64,000 nt of DNA, taken from Peribacillus glennii. Its GTDB lineage: Bacteria; Bacillota; Bacilli; Bacillales; DSM-1321. The stretch lies in contig NZ_QVTD01000003.1 of the NCBI RefSeq assembly GCF_003429105.1, forward strand, positions 992,001 to 1,056,000, read 5' to 3'. This document shows, in pieces, positions 24,504 through 32,949 of the stretch. Every line of letters begins with the position of its first letter. Position 1 is the first letter of the stretch. The position numbers and the translations under genes were made by a program. Below the pieces are notes generated by a model that saw only the letters and a program-made list of their open reading frames with translations, was not told the DNA's origin and made no database searches.

Positions 24504-25232
24504 TTACACTTTAAGTTTTCCGCCGAACCCTTTTACTATCGATGATACCTGGCTGAAGGTGCTCATCATTTGCCCTGCTGTGTTCATCATTTTATTTATG
24601 TCAATCGATCCATCCTGTGTCTTAAATTGGTTCAAAACCGATTGGATGCCAGATGGCTGTTTTTTCATGAATTGCTGGCTGGGATACGGGTTTGCGAATG
24701 CTTGTTGCACAGGCGGCCTTTTCTGAACAGGCTGAAGTGGATTTTCAAATGGATTTAGCCCGTTGTTTTTATTGGGCTGCTGCGGATGCGCTGCGGGCGG
24801 ATATTGCATATTCATATGTTGCTCGGGCAAAAAATGAGACGGGAACGGTACAGGATTACCATTCATATAGATGCCGGGCGTTGGTTGGTTTGCGGGCGCT
24901 CCATGAGGAGCCACTTGAAAGTGCATACCTCCATATGCCGGCTGTTCGCCCCCTTGAAAATACGGATGACCTTCATTTACATACTCTAAAATGGGAGACT
25001 TTATGTTTCCCTGTTGGTAAGCGGGTCCCCCTGGCATGTAGTGGAAATTCGCAGGTGGATAGGAATCCTGGTAACTGTGAAGGGCGTCACCGTTCATTGC
25101 GGTGTTATATTGGTCGTGGACAGCTTCGAAATACTGGGCATGGAATGGAAATCCACCCAAAAATGCCGGAACGGAATTTCTGTGGTATCCGTCCCAATGC
25201 GCCTCGCCGGAAACGAAATTCCTGTTAATCAC
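24504..25232 (-). CDS. yppG: YppG-like protein, probable spore coat or crust component
   Basis: The 242-residue protein is rich in Pro, Gln, Asn, Tyr and His in its first 170 residues, and its C-terminal 70 residues fit the YppG family: FANPYPSQQFMKKQPSG, SVLNQFKTQDGSIDINKM and a hydrophobic MMSTFSQVSSIVKGFGGKLK end. It is about twice as long as B. subtilis YppG. The start is GTG 25232 behind AGGAGGAAAGACTT. A sigma-K-like promoter is seen 40-60 bases upstream. The coat role is inferred from composition and promoter type. Confidence 0.82.
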   Translation of the reverse strand: MINRNFVSGEAHWDGYHRNSVPAFLGGFPFHAQYFEAVHDQYNTAMNGDALHSYQDSYPPANFHYMPGGPAYQQGNIKSPILEYVNEGHPYFQGGEQPAYGGMHFQVAPHGAPANQPTPGIYMNGNPVPFPSHFLPEQHMNMQYPPAAHPQQPNKNNGLNPFENPLQPVQKRPPVQQAFANPYPSQQFMKKQPSGIQSVLNQFKTQDGSIDINKMMNTAGQMMSTFSQVSSIVKGFGGKLKV

Positions 25233-25266
25233 AAGTCTTTCCTCCTCTTCATGGCATTAGCTGTTA

Positions 25267-25294
25267 TACTATATGAGAGTGAAAAGACATTGGT
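25267..25294 (-). promoter_or_regulatory. Candidate sigma-K promoter of yppG
   Basis: On the minus strand AC, a 17-base spacer and CATATAGTA match the sigma-K pattern (AC and CATANNNTA). It is about 35 bases upstream of the GTG start. Confidence 0.4.
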
Positions 25295-25324
25295 GAGTAT
25301 CCCACTTGCCGCAATTTCATCCTT

Positions 25325-25696
25325 TTAGTTGATGGGATTAGTAATTTCAGTCAAAACGCTTTTCAAGATAAATTGAACCGATTGAACATGGCTCTTGAAC
25401 CTGTTATAGCTGGTTTTAGGAAAAAAAGCCTGGACAGCAATATCGGTCAAATTTTGTGCCGTCTGGTCGATCTGCTGAGGAAAGATATATCGAAAGCTTT
25501 CTGCTTTCATCCACTTCTTCATTTGGCCGGCCCATTCCGTTGTTGTATGGTGAACCTCATCCGCAAAGGGTTTTACTTCCGTATAAAAATCGCGTTCCTT
25601 TCCGGTTTCGCGGACATCTTCATATATCCGGTCCGCTGTTTCGCAAAGACTGATTAATTTCTTCGTTAGTTCTAAGGCAATTTCTTTATCCTTCAT
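25325..25696 (-). CDS. yppE: YppE-family (DUF1798) protein
   Basis: The 123-residue all-helical protein matches the YppE family in length and pattern (LTKKLISLCETADRIYEDVRE; EVHHTTTEWAGQMKKWM; a Phe-Pro-rich FFPKTSYNRFKSHVQSVQF). The structure-known family forms a helical bundle of unknown function. It lies in the ypp cluster between the YppD-position gene and yppG; a yppF-like gene, present in B. subtilis between yppE and yppG, is not seen here. Start ATG 25696 follows AGGAGGAAATA. Confidence 0.88.
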   Translation of the reverse strand: MKDKEIALELTKKLISLCETADRIYEDVRETGKERDFYTEVKPFADEVHHTTTEWAGQMKKWMKAESFRYIFPQQIDQTAQNLTDIAVQAFFPKTSYNRFKSHVQSVQFILKSVLTEITNPIN

Positions 25697-25769
25697 TATT
25701 TCCTCCTATTCTTTATTCCCTAAAGTATATAGGAAGCAGGGGGAATTTGAAAAATATAGGCTCCTGAAA

Positions 25770-25797
25770 AAATAAAAAGCAGCTTATCCAAGCTGCG
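25770..25797 (-). terminator. Terminator downstream of the 92-residue gene
   Basis: On the minus strand GCAGCTT-ggat-AAGCTGC is followed by TTTTTATTTTTTC. Confidence 0.85.
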
Positions 25798-25808
25798 AAG
25801 GTTGAAAG

Positions 25809-26087
25809 CTAGAAACCCAACTTAGGATTCATAGGCATTTGCTGATTCATGGCGCTTTCTTTTCTTAAGATATAGGATTTGTTTTCAATTTCTTTTACTT
25901 TCCAATCCTTTTCTGCCTTTTCAAACGCGACTTGAGCGGAGTGGACCATAGCCATCTGATTTTCCCAAAGCTGGCAGCGACCGGTGTTATAATTTTCACT
26001 TATCGTTTCCTCCAGTTGTTCCAAACGCGCGGTTATTTCACCAAGGAGTTCCAGGACTTCATTTGCATCTGCTCTCTTTATTCCCAT
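25809..26087 (-). CDS. 92-residue coiled-coil protein in the YppD position
   Basis: The product is largely helical: residues 8-35 (ANEVLELLGEITARLEQLEE) and 48-78 form likely coiled-coil segments, and the end is Met/Gln/Pro-rich. ATG 26087 follows AGGAGGTTTTTTC. Its place between yppC and yppE matches yppD of B. subtilis, but I cannot confirm similarity from sequence alone, so no symbol is given. Single-gene unit with its own terminator. Confidence 0.75.
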   Translation of the reverse strand: MGIKRADANEVLELLGEITARLEQLEETISENYNTGRCQLWENQMAMVHSAQVAFEKAEKDWKVKEIENKSYILRKESAMNQQMPMNPKLGF

Positions 26088-26278
26088 GAAAAAACCTCCT
26101 CTTCTCTTTGCCTTTATTATTCTTGGTTTATCACTCGAGCACCTTCATGTTTGACAAAACTAGAAGGAAATCGGCAAAGAAAGTGGAATTCACTAGGATT
26201 TTCCCTTCAATTCGACAACTGCGCGGAATGATTCCACAGATCCTGCAAAAGCTAAAACAACAACCGTGTCAATTTTAT

Positions 26279-27268
26279 TTATTGCCGGAAAAAGTCCCTT
26301 GCTCCGATGATGAAATGCAGCTGTTTCTGCTTTTTGCGGTACCAGTCATTCAACTTTATTTCTTCAGTCAGGCTGGGCATAGTAAACCATTGGCTGTTAA
26401 TCTCTTTTTTCTTGTCCCATTGGTCAAGCTGGTGTACGGAATGGGAAATGATTGGATACACCATTCTCAAAAAGGGTGTTTCCCTCCATTTTTTATAAGG
26501 AAAATACTGCTCATAATCATGCCTTGAACCGGTTGGCTCTGTCTGACGCGCAAATTCATAAAAGAACGGAAACAAGTCTTCTTGAAACAAAATCATTGAA
26601 AGCTTCTTTCCAAGGTCAATCCGGGCATCCACGCTCCTGAAATGTGACACCGAATGGCCGTATATATCTCCGGAACACATCGGGAACAACACAGTGCTGA
26701 AATGCATCCAGTCCTGCAATTCGAATAAAAGGGAATGAAATATAAACGGATTGTAATAATGATGCCTGATGACCGGTTCTTCAATGACATTTTGTTCGTT
26801 TATAATTAACGCATGGAGGAGCCTGGTTTCATCTCCGGATTGCCAGAATGCTGTCCATTCATTTTCCGAAAAACGTGAAATCGAAAAGTGTCGCGACAAA
26901 TGAAACAAAGGCATACCATATTTCGTCGAATAATGATAGAGCAGCAGTTGCGGGAACGCATCATGAAAAATCACCCAGTTAGCGCGCTCATATGTCATAA
27001 ACAAGGAATGCCGGTAATTTCGGGATATCAATTTGGGAAACCACGCCCCTTCAAGGTCGCACATATTCCATCCGGCATTCCTCGATACCATGCCGGCCAA
27101 AAATGACCATTTAATATTAGGATGAACCGAAAAGAAATACTCATAGGCTTTTGTCCTTGATATGTTGTCCTTATTCCATTTGTTCGTCAACACCGCAATT
27201 TTTTTCACCAGTTTTCTTTCAGGCTCGGTCAAGTTCTGTAATGTAGGGCTTTGCTCCATTTGTTTCAC
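26279..27268 (-). CDS. yppC: YppC-family (DUF2515) protein
   Basis: The 329-residue protein fits the YppC family: N-terminal helical TEPERKLVKKIAVLTNKWNKDNISRT, the central SFLAGMVSRNAGWNMCDLEG, the ERANWVIFHDAFPQLLLYHYS segment and a C-terminal YEQYFPYKKWRETPFLRMVYP. No signal peptide, membrane span or catalytic motif is recognised. It is divergent from recU, as in B. subtilis, with a MITE-like element in the shared upstream region. Function unknown. Confidence 0.88.
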   Translation of the reverse strand: MKQMEQSPTLQNLTEPERKLVKKIAVLTNKWNKDNISRTKAYEYFFSVHPNIKWSFLAGMVSRNAGWNMCDLEGAWFPKLISRNYRHSLFMTYERANWVIFHDAFPQLLLYHYSTKYGMPLFHLSRHFSISRFSENEWTAFWQSGDETRLLHALIINEQNVIEEPVIRHHYYNPFIFHSLLFELQDWMHFSTVLFPMCSGDIYGHSVSHFRSVDARIDLGKKLSMILFQEDLFPFFYEFARQTEPTGSRHDYEQYFPYKKWRETPFLRMVYPIISHSVHQLDQWDKKKEINSQWFTMPSLTEEIKLNDWYRKKQKQLHFIIGARDFFRQ

Positions 27269-27280
27269 TTCTTTCAGTTA

Positions 27281-27437
27281 ATATATAAGTTGAACTGTAA
27301 AATAACCAACAGATAAATTCATATTATTGTTGATTTTTGGCTCATATTAATCCTAGTTGCTTAAGCCAGGTTTTAAAATAATAAACCAAAAATTACAATG
27401 GCATGCATCTTTACATTCATCTATTCAACTTATAATT
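27281..27437. mobile_element. MITE-like element, copy 2
   Basis: Ends TATAAGTTGAA (from 27284) and TTCAACTTATA (to 27434) are perfect 11-bp inverted repeats. The left interior (GATAAAT..TTGTTGATTTTTGGCTCAT) and right interior (ACCAAAAATTACAATGG..ACATTCA) align with the copy at 42837-42983. No coding capacity. It sits between the divergent yppC and recU. Confidence 0.7.
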
Positions 27438-27553
27438 GAGGCTGTGACCTCGTCTACAAATGTTATCGTATTGGGAAATAAACAATATTATTCACCGTTT
27501 TTCTTTCTTTTTTGCTATCATAATATGAGTGTAAAAAAAGGAGGGGTCAGCCG

Positions 27554-28156
27554 TTGGCTTTCCATTACCCAAACGGCCGGAGGTTTGTCCCGGCACCAAC
27601 AAAACCCGGCGCCCGTCCGGCAAAACAGATGAGCTACAGCAACCGTGGAAAAACGCTTGAGGATGATTTAAACGAAAGCAATCAGTACTATTTGTCGAAT
27701 GGCATCGCCGTCATCCATAAAAAGCCTGTTCCTATTCAAATAGTGGATGTGCACTATCCGCAAAGAAGCGCTGCGGTAATAAAGGAAGCATATTTCAAAC
27801 AGGCATCCACAACCGATTACAATGGTGTATACAAGGGAAAATATATCGATTTTGAAGCGAAGGAAACTGGAAGCCATACGTCCTTTCCGCTTAAAAATTT
27901 CCACGAACACCAGATCGAACACATGAAAAGTGTTGTAGGACAAGGCGGAATTGCTTTTGTGATCATGAAATTCACTGCCGGTGAAGAAACATTCTTAATG
28001 CAATCAGAGTCCCTTGTCCAATTTTGGGACAGGATGCTGTCCGGCGGCAGAAAATCCATTACCAAAGCTGAAGTGGAGAGTTGTTCCATAAAGATTCCGC
28101 TTGGCTTTCAACCAAGGATTGACTACATTAAAGCGATCGATTCAATTATTTCATAA
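27554..28156 (+). CDS. recU: Holliday junction resolvase RecU
   Basis: The 200-residue protein carries the RecU nuclease core: [19 protein letters not shown] with the conserved Arg-Gly and acidic residues, [20 protein letters not shown] (Asp, Glu-x-Lys active site) and [14 protein letters not shown]. The start is TTG 27554 behind GGAGGGG; it aligns with the known N-terminus. RecU cleaves Holliday junctions in recombinational repair and chromosome segregation. It is cotranscribed with ponA 37 bases downstream. A TGC-TATCAT extended -10 at 27516-27521 is a possible promoter. Confidence 0.96.
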   Translation: MAFHYPNGRRFVPAPTKPGARPAKQMSYSNRGKTLEDDLNESNQYYLSNGIAVIHKKPVPIQIVDVHYPQRSAAVIKEAYFKQASTTDYNGVYKGKYIDFEAKETGSHTSFPLKNFHEHQIEHMKSVVGQGGIAFVIMKFTAGEETFLMQSESLVQFWDRMLSGGRKSITKAEVESCSIKIPLGFQPRIDYIKAIDSIIS

Positions 28157-28193
28157 TTTTTATTCGTAGTTGTTAGAAAGGCAGGTAGCTGTA

Positions 28194-30812
28194 ATGGCTG
28201 AAAAATATAAAACGAGAACAGAGCGCCGTAAGCAAACCCAGGTGCAGAACAAAGGAAAGCAGAAAAAGCCGAAGGGCCTTTTTAAAAGGGTTTTTCTTTT
28301 CCTTGTTACATTGGGAATCATCGGGATGGTAGCGGGAGGGGCGACATTTGCCTATTTCATCAGCGATGCACCGAAGCTTGATGAAAAACTCCTGAAAGAT
28401 CCGGTTCCATCAACGCTTCTTGATATAGATGGGAAGCCGTTTAAGGAAGTCGGGCAAAAAAGGGAATACGTGGAATATGAAGATGTGCCAAAGCTTGTTG
28501 AAAACGCGTTCCTCGCAACCGAAGACGTGCGTTTCTATCAACACCATGGTGTGGACATTAGGCGTCTTGGCGGAGCAGTTATGGCAAATCTCACTCAAGG
28601 ATTTGGCGCGCAAGGTGCAAGTACAATCACACAGCAGGTAGTAAAACGTTCTTATCTGTCACCTGAGAAAACCCTGAAACGGAAGGCCCAGGAAATGTGG
28701 CTTTCCTTGCAGCTAGAACAAAAATACACTAAACAAGAAATTTTTGAAATGTATGTCAACAAAATTTTCTTTGAAAACCGTGCAAACGGTATTGGAACCG
28801 CTGCTGAAATCTATTATGGAAAAGAATTAAAAGATCTTGAGCTTCATGAAGCCGCCATGCTTGTCGGCCTGCCGCAGAGCCCCGCCCGATATAATCCGTT
28901 CGAGCATCCACAAAGGGCGGAAAAACGCCGGAATGTTGTGCTTCATTTAATGAATAAGCACGGCTTCATCACAAAGGAAGAAATGGAACAAGCCCAGGAT
29001 ATCCCAATCAAGAAGGGACTCGCAAAAAAAGGGCAGAACCAAATGGACAGCACTCCTTATGAAGTATTCGTGGACCAGGTAATCAAGGAAGTTGAGAAAA
29101 TGGGGGACTACAATATTTTCGCTGACGGCCTTGAAATCCATACTACGCTTGACAGGGATGCCCAGGAATATGTGCACAAAATGCTTACCACAAATGAAAT
29201 CATTAATTTCCCGAGCGATACATTGCAAACGGGAATTACCCTGTTGGATACAAAAACAGGTGAAATTCGTGCAATAGGCGGCTCCAGAAGCGCTGACTTC
29301 AACAGTGGCTGGAATTATGCCACTGATACGAAAAGGTCCCCCGGGTCCACCATAAAACCGATTTTTGATTACGGTCCGGCTATCGAGTATAAAAAGTGGT
29401 CCACATATGAACAAATCGTTGATGAACCATATCAATATTCAAATGGCGTAAAAATAAACAATGCCTCAAGGCAGCATTACGGCAAGATGACCATCCGTGA
29501 AGCGCTTGGGCGCTCCCTGAATATCCCGGCCCTTAAAACCTTCCAGGAGGTCGGGATTGACCGCGCACAAGGATTTGGCAAAAATTTAGGCCTGCCAATC
29601 AAAGAGGATTTGGTTGAAGCGGATGCGATCGGTGGCGGGAAACTTGAGGTTTCCTCCCTCGATATTGCAGGAGCCTATAGTGCTTTTGGAAACAGCGGCA
29701 TTTACAATGAGCCCCACTCTGTTAAAAAGATTGTGCTGCGGGATAAAAGCACAACGATCAAGAATAAACCGGAGTCGAGGGCGGTTATGAAGGATTCAAC
29801 GGCCTTTATGGTTACCGACATGTTAAAAAGTGTCTTGAAGCAAAGTTACGGTACAGGTGTCCTTGCAGATATCCCGGGACTTCCGGTTGCAGGCAAGACA
29901 GGGACAACCAACTATTCTGCGGAAGATAAAATAAAGTATAATGTAGAACCGGGCGGTGCCCTTGATTCCTGGTTCGCCGGGTACACAACAAATTATACTG
30001 CCGCTATCTGGACCGGGTATGAAAATAAATCAAATTTCCTGGGCAAAAGCTCACAGGGAATTCCTAAGGAAGCTTTCCGCAAGCTTATGCAGCATGTTTC
30101 AGAAGGAAAAGAAACAAAAGACTTTAAACAACCAAGCAGCGTCGCGAAAGTCGGAATTGTCAAAGGGTCAGACCCAGCCATGCTGCCGAATGAATATACA
30201 CCGGAACACGAAATAGTATATGAGTATTTTCTAAAAGAAAATGAACCTACCGAAGTAACGAAAAAATACGAAAAACTTAAAGCGCCATATAACGTGAACG
30301 CTGTTTATGACCAGAATGGCAATGAAATTGAATTGGTTTGGGATTATGAGGAAAGCGAAGATAAAGAACCTGAATTTGAAGTCAAAATTTCCAGTGATAA
30401 AGGCGGCGAAAGGGAAATCACCTTAAATGAACATGCGTTAACAATTCAAAGTGTCATACCAGGGGCTAAGTATACCTTTACTGTTACTGCACTAGCAGAT
30501 GGCCAGCGCAGCGACCCTGTATCGACTACAATTGAGATAGCTGATCCAAACGCCATGGAAGAGCTACCGGGTACAGACCCTGAGGAAACATTGCCACCAG
30601 GTGAAGAAAATGCTCCTGGCAATGGCAATGGCAATCCGGGCAACGGAAATGAGCAGGGAAATGGCAATGATTCCGGGAATGGAGGATCCCCTGGTAATGG
30701 CAATGAAGATGGGGACGGAAATGATGACGGTCAAGAGAACCCCTCTGAAGGCTGGCCAGGTAACGGCGGAAATGTAACCAATCCCCCAGCTACTGATTCC
30801 GATGATGATTAA
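28194..30812 (+). CDS. ponA: Penicillin-binding protein 1 (class A, bifunctional)
   Basis: The 872-residue protein has a basic cytoplasmic tail, one membrane span (about residues 35-60), a GT51 glycosyltransferase domain (EDVRFYQHHGVD, QGASTITQQ) near residues 80-270, and a transpeptidase domain with SxxK in SPGSTIKP, SxN in GRSLNIP and KTG in AGKTGTTN. A fibronectin III-like domain follows (about residues 690-790), then a 70-residue Gly-Asn-rich acidic tail. It polymerises and cross-links peptidoglycan and is localised by GpsB. Start ATG 28194 follows AGGCAGGTAGCTGTA; earlier in-frame codons overlap the recU spacer. Confidence 0.96.
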   Translation: MAEKYKTRTERRKQTQVQNKGKQKKPKGLFKRVFLFLVTLGIIGMVAGGATFAYFISDAPKLDEKLLKDPVPSTLLDIDGKPFKEVGQKREYVEYEDVPKLVENAFLATEDVRFYQHHGVDIRRLGGAVMANLTQGFGAQGASTITQQVVKRSYLSPEKTLKRKAQEMWLSLQLEQKYTKQEIFEMYVNKIFFENRANGIGTAAEIYYGKELKDLELHEAAMLVGLPQSPARYNPFEHPQRAEKRRNVVLHLMNKHGFITKEEMEQAQDIPIKKGLAKKGQNQMDSTPYEVFVDQVIKEVEKMGDYNIFADGLEIHTTLDRDAQEYVHKMLTTNEIINFPSDTLQTGITLLDTKTGEIRAIGGSRSADFNSGWNYATDTKRSPGSTIKPIFDYGPAIEYKKWSTYEQIVDEPYQYSNGVKINNASRQHYGKMTIREALGRSLNIPALKTFQEVGIDRAQGFGKNLGLPIKEDLVEADAIGGGKLEVSSLDIAGAYSAFGNSGIYNEPHSVKKIVLRDKSTTIKNKPESRAVMKDSTAFMVTDMLKSVLKQSYGTGVLADIPGLPVAGKTGTTNYSAEDKIKYNVEPGGALDSWFAGYTTNYTAAIWTGYENKSNFLGKSSQGIPKEAFRKLMQHVSEGKETKDFKQPSSVAKVGIVKGSDPAMLPNEYTPEHEIVYEYFLKENEPTEVTKKYEKLKAPYNVNAVYDQNGNEIELVWDYEESEDKEPEFEVKISSDKGGEREITLNEHALTIQSVIPGAKYTFTVTALADGQRSDPVSTTIEIADPNAMEELPGTDPEETLPPGEENAPGNGNGNPGNGNEQGNGNDSGNGGSPGNGNEDGDGNDDGQENPSEGWPGNGGNVTNPPATDSDDD

Positions 30813-30814
30813 TG

Positions 30815-30850
30815 CAAAAAACGTCTAAGCTCCAGGCTTAGACGTTTTTT
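30815..30850. terminator. Bidirectional terminator between ponA and ypoC
   Basis: AAAAAACGTCTAAGC-tccag-GCTTAGACGTTTTTT is a perfect 15-bp inverted repeat with A/T tracts on both sides. The last eight codons and stop of ypoC are inside it. Confidence 0.92.
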
Positions 30851-31367
30851 TAGAAACAATTTCTTTTTTATAATATTGTTTCTCCAACTCAACAAATAAT
30901 TGCCCAAGCTGGATAAAGGAATGATAAAGACCAGGGCGTGAAAGTATAAAGCTCAACCTGTCCGCTGTGTTTACCGGTTTGAATGGAAAAGTTGCAATGG
31001 AGGTTTTCCATTTATTAAGGCTGACCGGCTGATTGTGCAGCCAGAATAGAGCCGACATAAATAGGGACAATCCGTCTATCATATAAAGTCTTGCATCGTC
31101 GGCTTTTCTTTCGGAAAAGAACAAACCAGCCCTCTGTTTTATTCCTTCCCATTGCGCAAAAATGTTAAGGAGAGGCGGTTGAACCGCCTCCCATGGACGG
31201 TAACCGCCCAAACCATTCCAATATAATAGTTCATAAACAAAATAGGGGGCATCGGAAGCAGTGGACCATTCTTGTAAACCGTCCCGGGAAATTTCGGCAG
31301 CTTCAATGGAAAAAAACAACGGATGCTTCAGTTCATCAGGAATGCGGCATCTTATAAGCCCGCTCAT
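30825..31367 (-). CDS. ypoC: YpoC-family protein
   Basis: The 180-residue protein matches the YpoC pattern: YFVYELLYWNGLGGYRPWEAV near residue 45, ERKADDARLYMIDGLSLFMSALFWL and a C-terminal YHSFIQLGQLFVELEKQYYKK. It seems helical and soluble. Its ATG overlaps the nth stop (AAATGAG), so it is translationally coupled to nth. Its final residues KKTSKPGA are encoded by the terminator stem. Function unknown; conserved linkage with nth and dnaD hints at a DNA-related role, which is inference. Confidence 0.88.
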   Translation of the reverse strand: MSGLIRCRIPDELKHPLFFSIEAAEISRDGLQEWSTASDAPYFVYELLYWNGLGGYRPWEAVQPPLLNIFAQWEGIKQRAGLFFSERKADDARLYMIDGLSLFMSALFWLHNQPVSLNKWKTSIATFPFKPVNTADRLSFILSRPGLYHSFIQLGQLFVELEKQYYKKEIVSKKTSKPGA

Positions 31368-32020
31368 TTCACTTCTTTCCTTTTCATCCTTTTCTTCCCT
31401 TCCCGGCAGAGATCGAGAAGTGGGCAGGTCTCACATTTGGGCGATTGTGCCTTGCAATGGTACCTACCAAAGAAAATCAGGCGATGATGGGTGACCGACC
31501 ACTCTTCCTTTGGTACCTTGGCCATCAATGTTTTTTCCACTTCCAGCACGCTGTCTTTCCATCGGCATATTCCCAGGCGTTTGCTGACCCTTTCGACATG
31601 GGTATCGACCGCTATTGCAGGGACTCCAAAAGCAACGGAAACGACAACATTGGCCGTCTTTCTCCCAACGCCAGGCAAGTTCGTCAATTCATCCCGGTCC
31701 CTTGGAACTTCCCCGCCGTATTCCTCGATGATCATCCCGGAAAGCTTTTGGATATTTTTAGCCTTGTTCCGGTACAGTCCGATTGAACGAATGTCCTGTT
31801 CGAGTTCTTCAAGAGGGACACGTATGTAATCCTCAGGCTTTTTATATTTTTGAAAGAGATTTTTCGTAACTTTATTTACTAAAGCGTCCGTACATTGGGC
31901 GGATAATGCAACCGCAACGACCAGTTCAAACGGATTTGAATGGTTCAGTTCGCAATGGGCGTCCGGAAACATTTCCCCTATAATATCCAGGCACTTTCGT
32001 ATTTGTGCTTTATTAAGCAT
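31364..32020 (-). CDS. nth: Endonuclease III (DNA glycosylase/AP lyase)
   Basis: The 218-residue protein has the helix-hairpin-helix LPGVGRKTANVV with the catalytic Lys near residue 120, the catalytic Asp in VDTHVERVSKR near residue 138 and the [4Fe-4S] cluster set C-x6-C-x2-C-x5-C in CKAQSPKCETCPLLDLC. It removes oxidised pyrimidines and cleaves the abasic site. Start ATG 32020 follows AAAGGAG. It lies 24 bases after dnaD and overlaps ypoC. Confidence 0.97.
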   Translation of the reverse strand: MLNKAQIRKCLDIIGEMFPDAHCELNHSNPFELVVAVALSAQCTDALVNKVTKNLFQKYKKPEDYIRVPLEELEQDIRSIGLYRNKAKNIQKLSGMIIEEYGGEVPRDRDELTNLPGVGRKTANVVVSVAFGVPAIAVDTHVERVSKRLGICRWKDSVLEVEKTLMAKVPKEEWSVTHHRLIFFGRYHCKAQSPKCETCPLLDLCREGKKRMKRKEVK

Positions 32021-32044
32021 CTTATTACTCCTTTAAACTGTATA

Positions 32045-32740
32045 TCACTGTTCCAGCCAGTTATAAAAAGGGATTTCATTCGATGCGGCGGCTGGTTTCA
32101 CCCTTTTTGCCCGCTTCTGGTGAATGCGAAATTTTTCACTATGTTGTTTTGCTTGTTCCATGGTTTTAATTCCGTTTCTTTTCCATTCAAACAAAATCCG
32201 GTCAATATAACGGAAATTCACCTTTCCGGATAATACACTTTCCCTTAACGCCGCTTTAATGATATCAGCATGGTGGTCCTCTTCCATCCACATGGCAAGC
32301 GTTTCGCATTCAAACGGGGACAAAGGCCTGCCGAATTCTTTTTCAAAAATGGTATACAGGCTTTCATTATCTGCTGCGTTCTTTACAATTTCAGCCTCAT
32401 TCTGCGTTTTCAGGAAGCATTCGATCATTTTTTCAAACATCGGTTCGATTGAATAGCTTTCATGAAGGATGGAACCTGGATATTCCTCCTTGATTTCAAT
32501 GAAGCCCTTTTGGACCATCCTTTGGACCATCCCAAGGCATTGTTGTTCCCCAAAAGTCATTCTTTCTGCAATTTGCCCAGGTGTCGGAAACTCGTTTCCA
32601 TTTTCCCGGAAATTATGGAGCTGTAATAATAGCATGACCTCTTCTTCATTTAGGCCCATCGCTTTATAATGGCTAAAAAGAAAAGAAGGAATCGTGATCG
32701 TACCTTCCTTGAACCATGCAAATAATTTATCCTTAATCAT
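32045..32740 (-). CDS. dnaD: Primosomal protein DnaD
   Basis: The 231-residue protein has an N-terminal winged-helix DDBH1 domain (residues 1-110, LFSHYKAMGLNEEEVMLLLQL) and a DDBH2 domain near residues 130-195 with FGRPLSPFECETLAMW and the C-terminal YIDRILFEWKRNGI. The YxxxIxxxW motif of DnaD single-strand DNA binding is visible in YIDRILFEW. It loads the replicative helicase at oriC and at stalled forks. Start ATG 32740 follows AGAGGTGTC. Confidence 0.95.
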   Translation of the reverse strand: MIKDKLFAWFKEGTITIPSFLFSHYKAMGLNEEEVMLLLQLHNFRENGNEFPTPGQIAERMTFGEQQCLGMVQRMVQKGFIEIKEEYPGSILHESYSIEPMFEKMIECFLKTQNEAEIVKNAADNESLYTIFEKEFGRPLSPFECETLAMWMEEDHHADIIKAALRESVLSGKVNFRYIDRILFEWKRNGIKTMEQAKQHSEKFRIHQKRAKRVKPAAASNEIPFYNWLEQ

Positions 32741-32829
32741 GATAAGACACCTCTAACCAAGTATAACACGAAATGGATTGGCGGATTAAGCGCCAAATAA
32801 GATGAAAGTTTTAACAGCATCGGTATTTC

Positions 32830-32875
32830 AAGAAGAAAAAAGAACGGCATCGCCGCTTATCGGCAATGCCGTTCA
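32830..32875 (-). terminator. asnS terminator
   Basis: On the minus strand GAACGGCATTGCCG-ataag-CGGCGATGCCGTTC makes a 14-bp stem with one mismatch, followed by TTTTTTCTTCTT. Confidence 0.85.
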
Positions 32876-32949
32876 ATTCACTTATATTATTGGAATAATC
32901 AATTTATAGCTTCAGGCTATGAGATTTTTGGCTCACCATGTGCAACCAT

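Noticed and set aside
26108-26527. Plus-strand frame antisense to the 3' end of yppC
   Set aside because: The yppC frame has family-typical protein sequence; the antisense frame has no recognisable pattern and no ribosome binding site.
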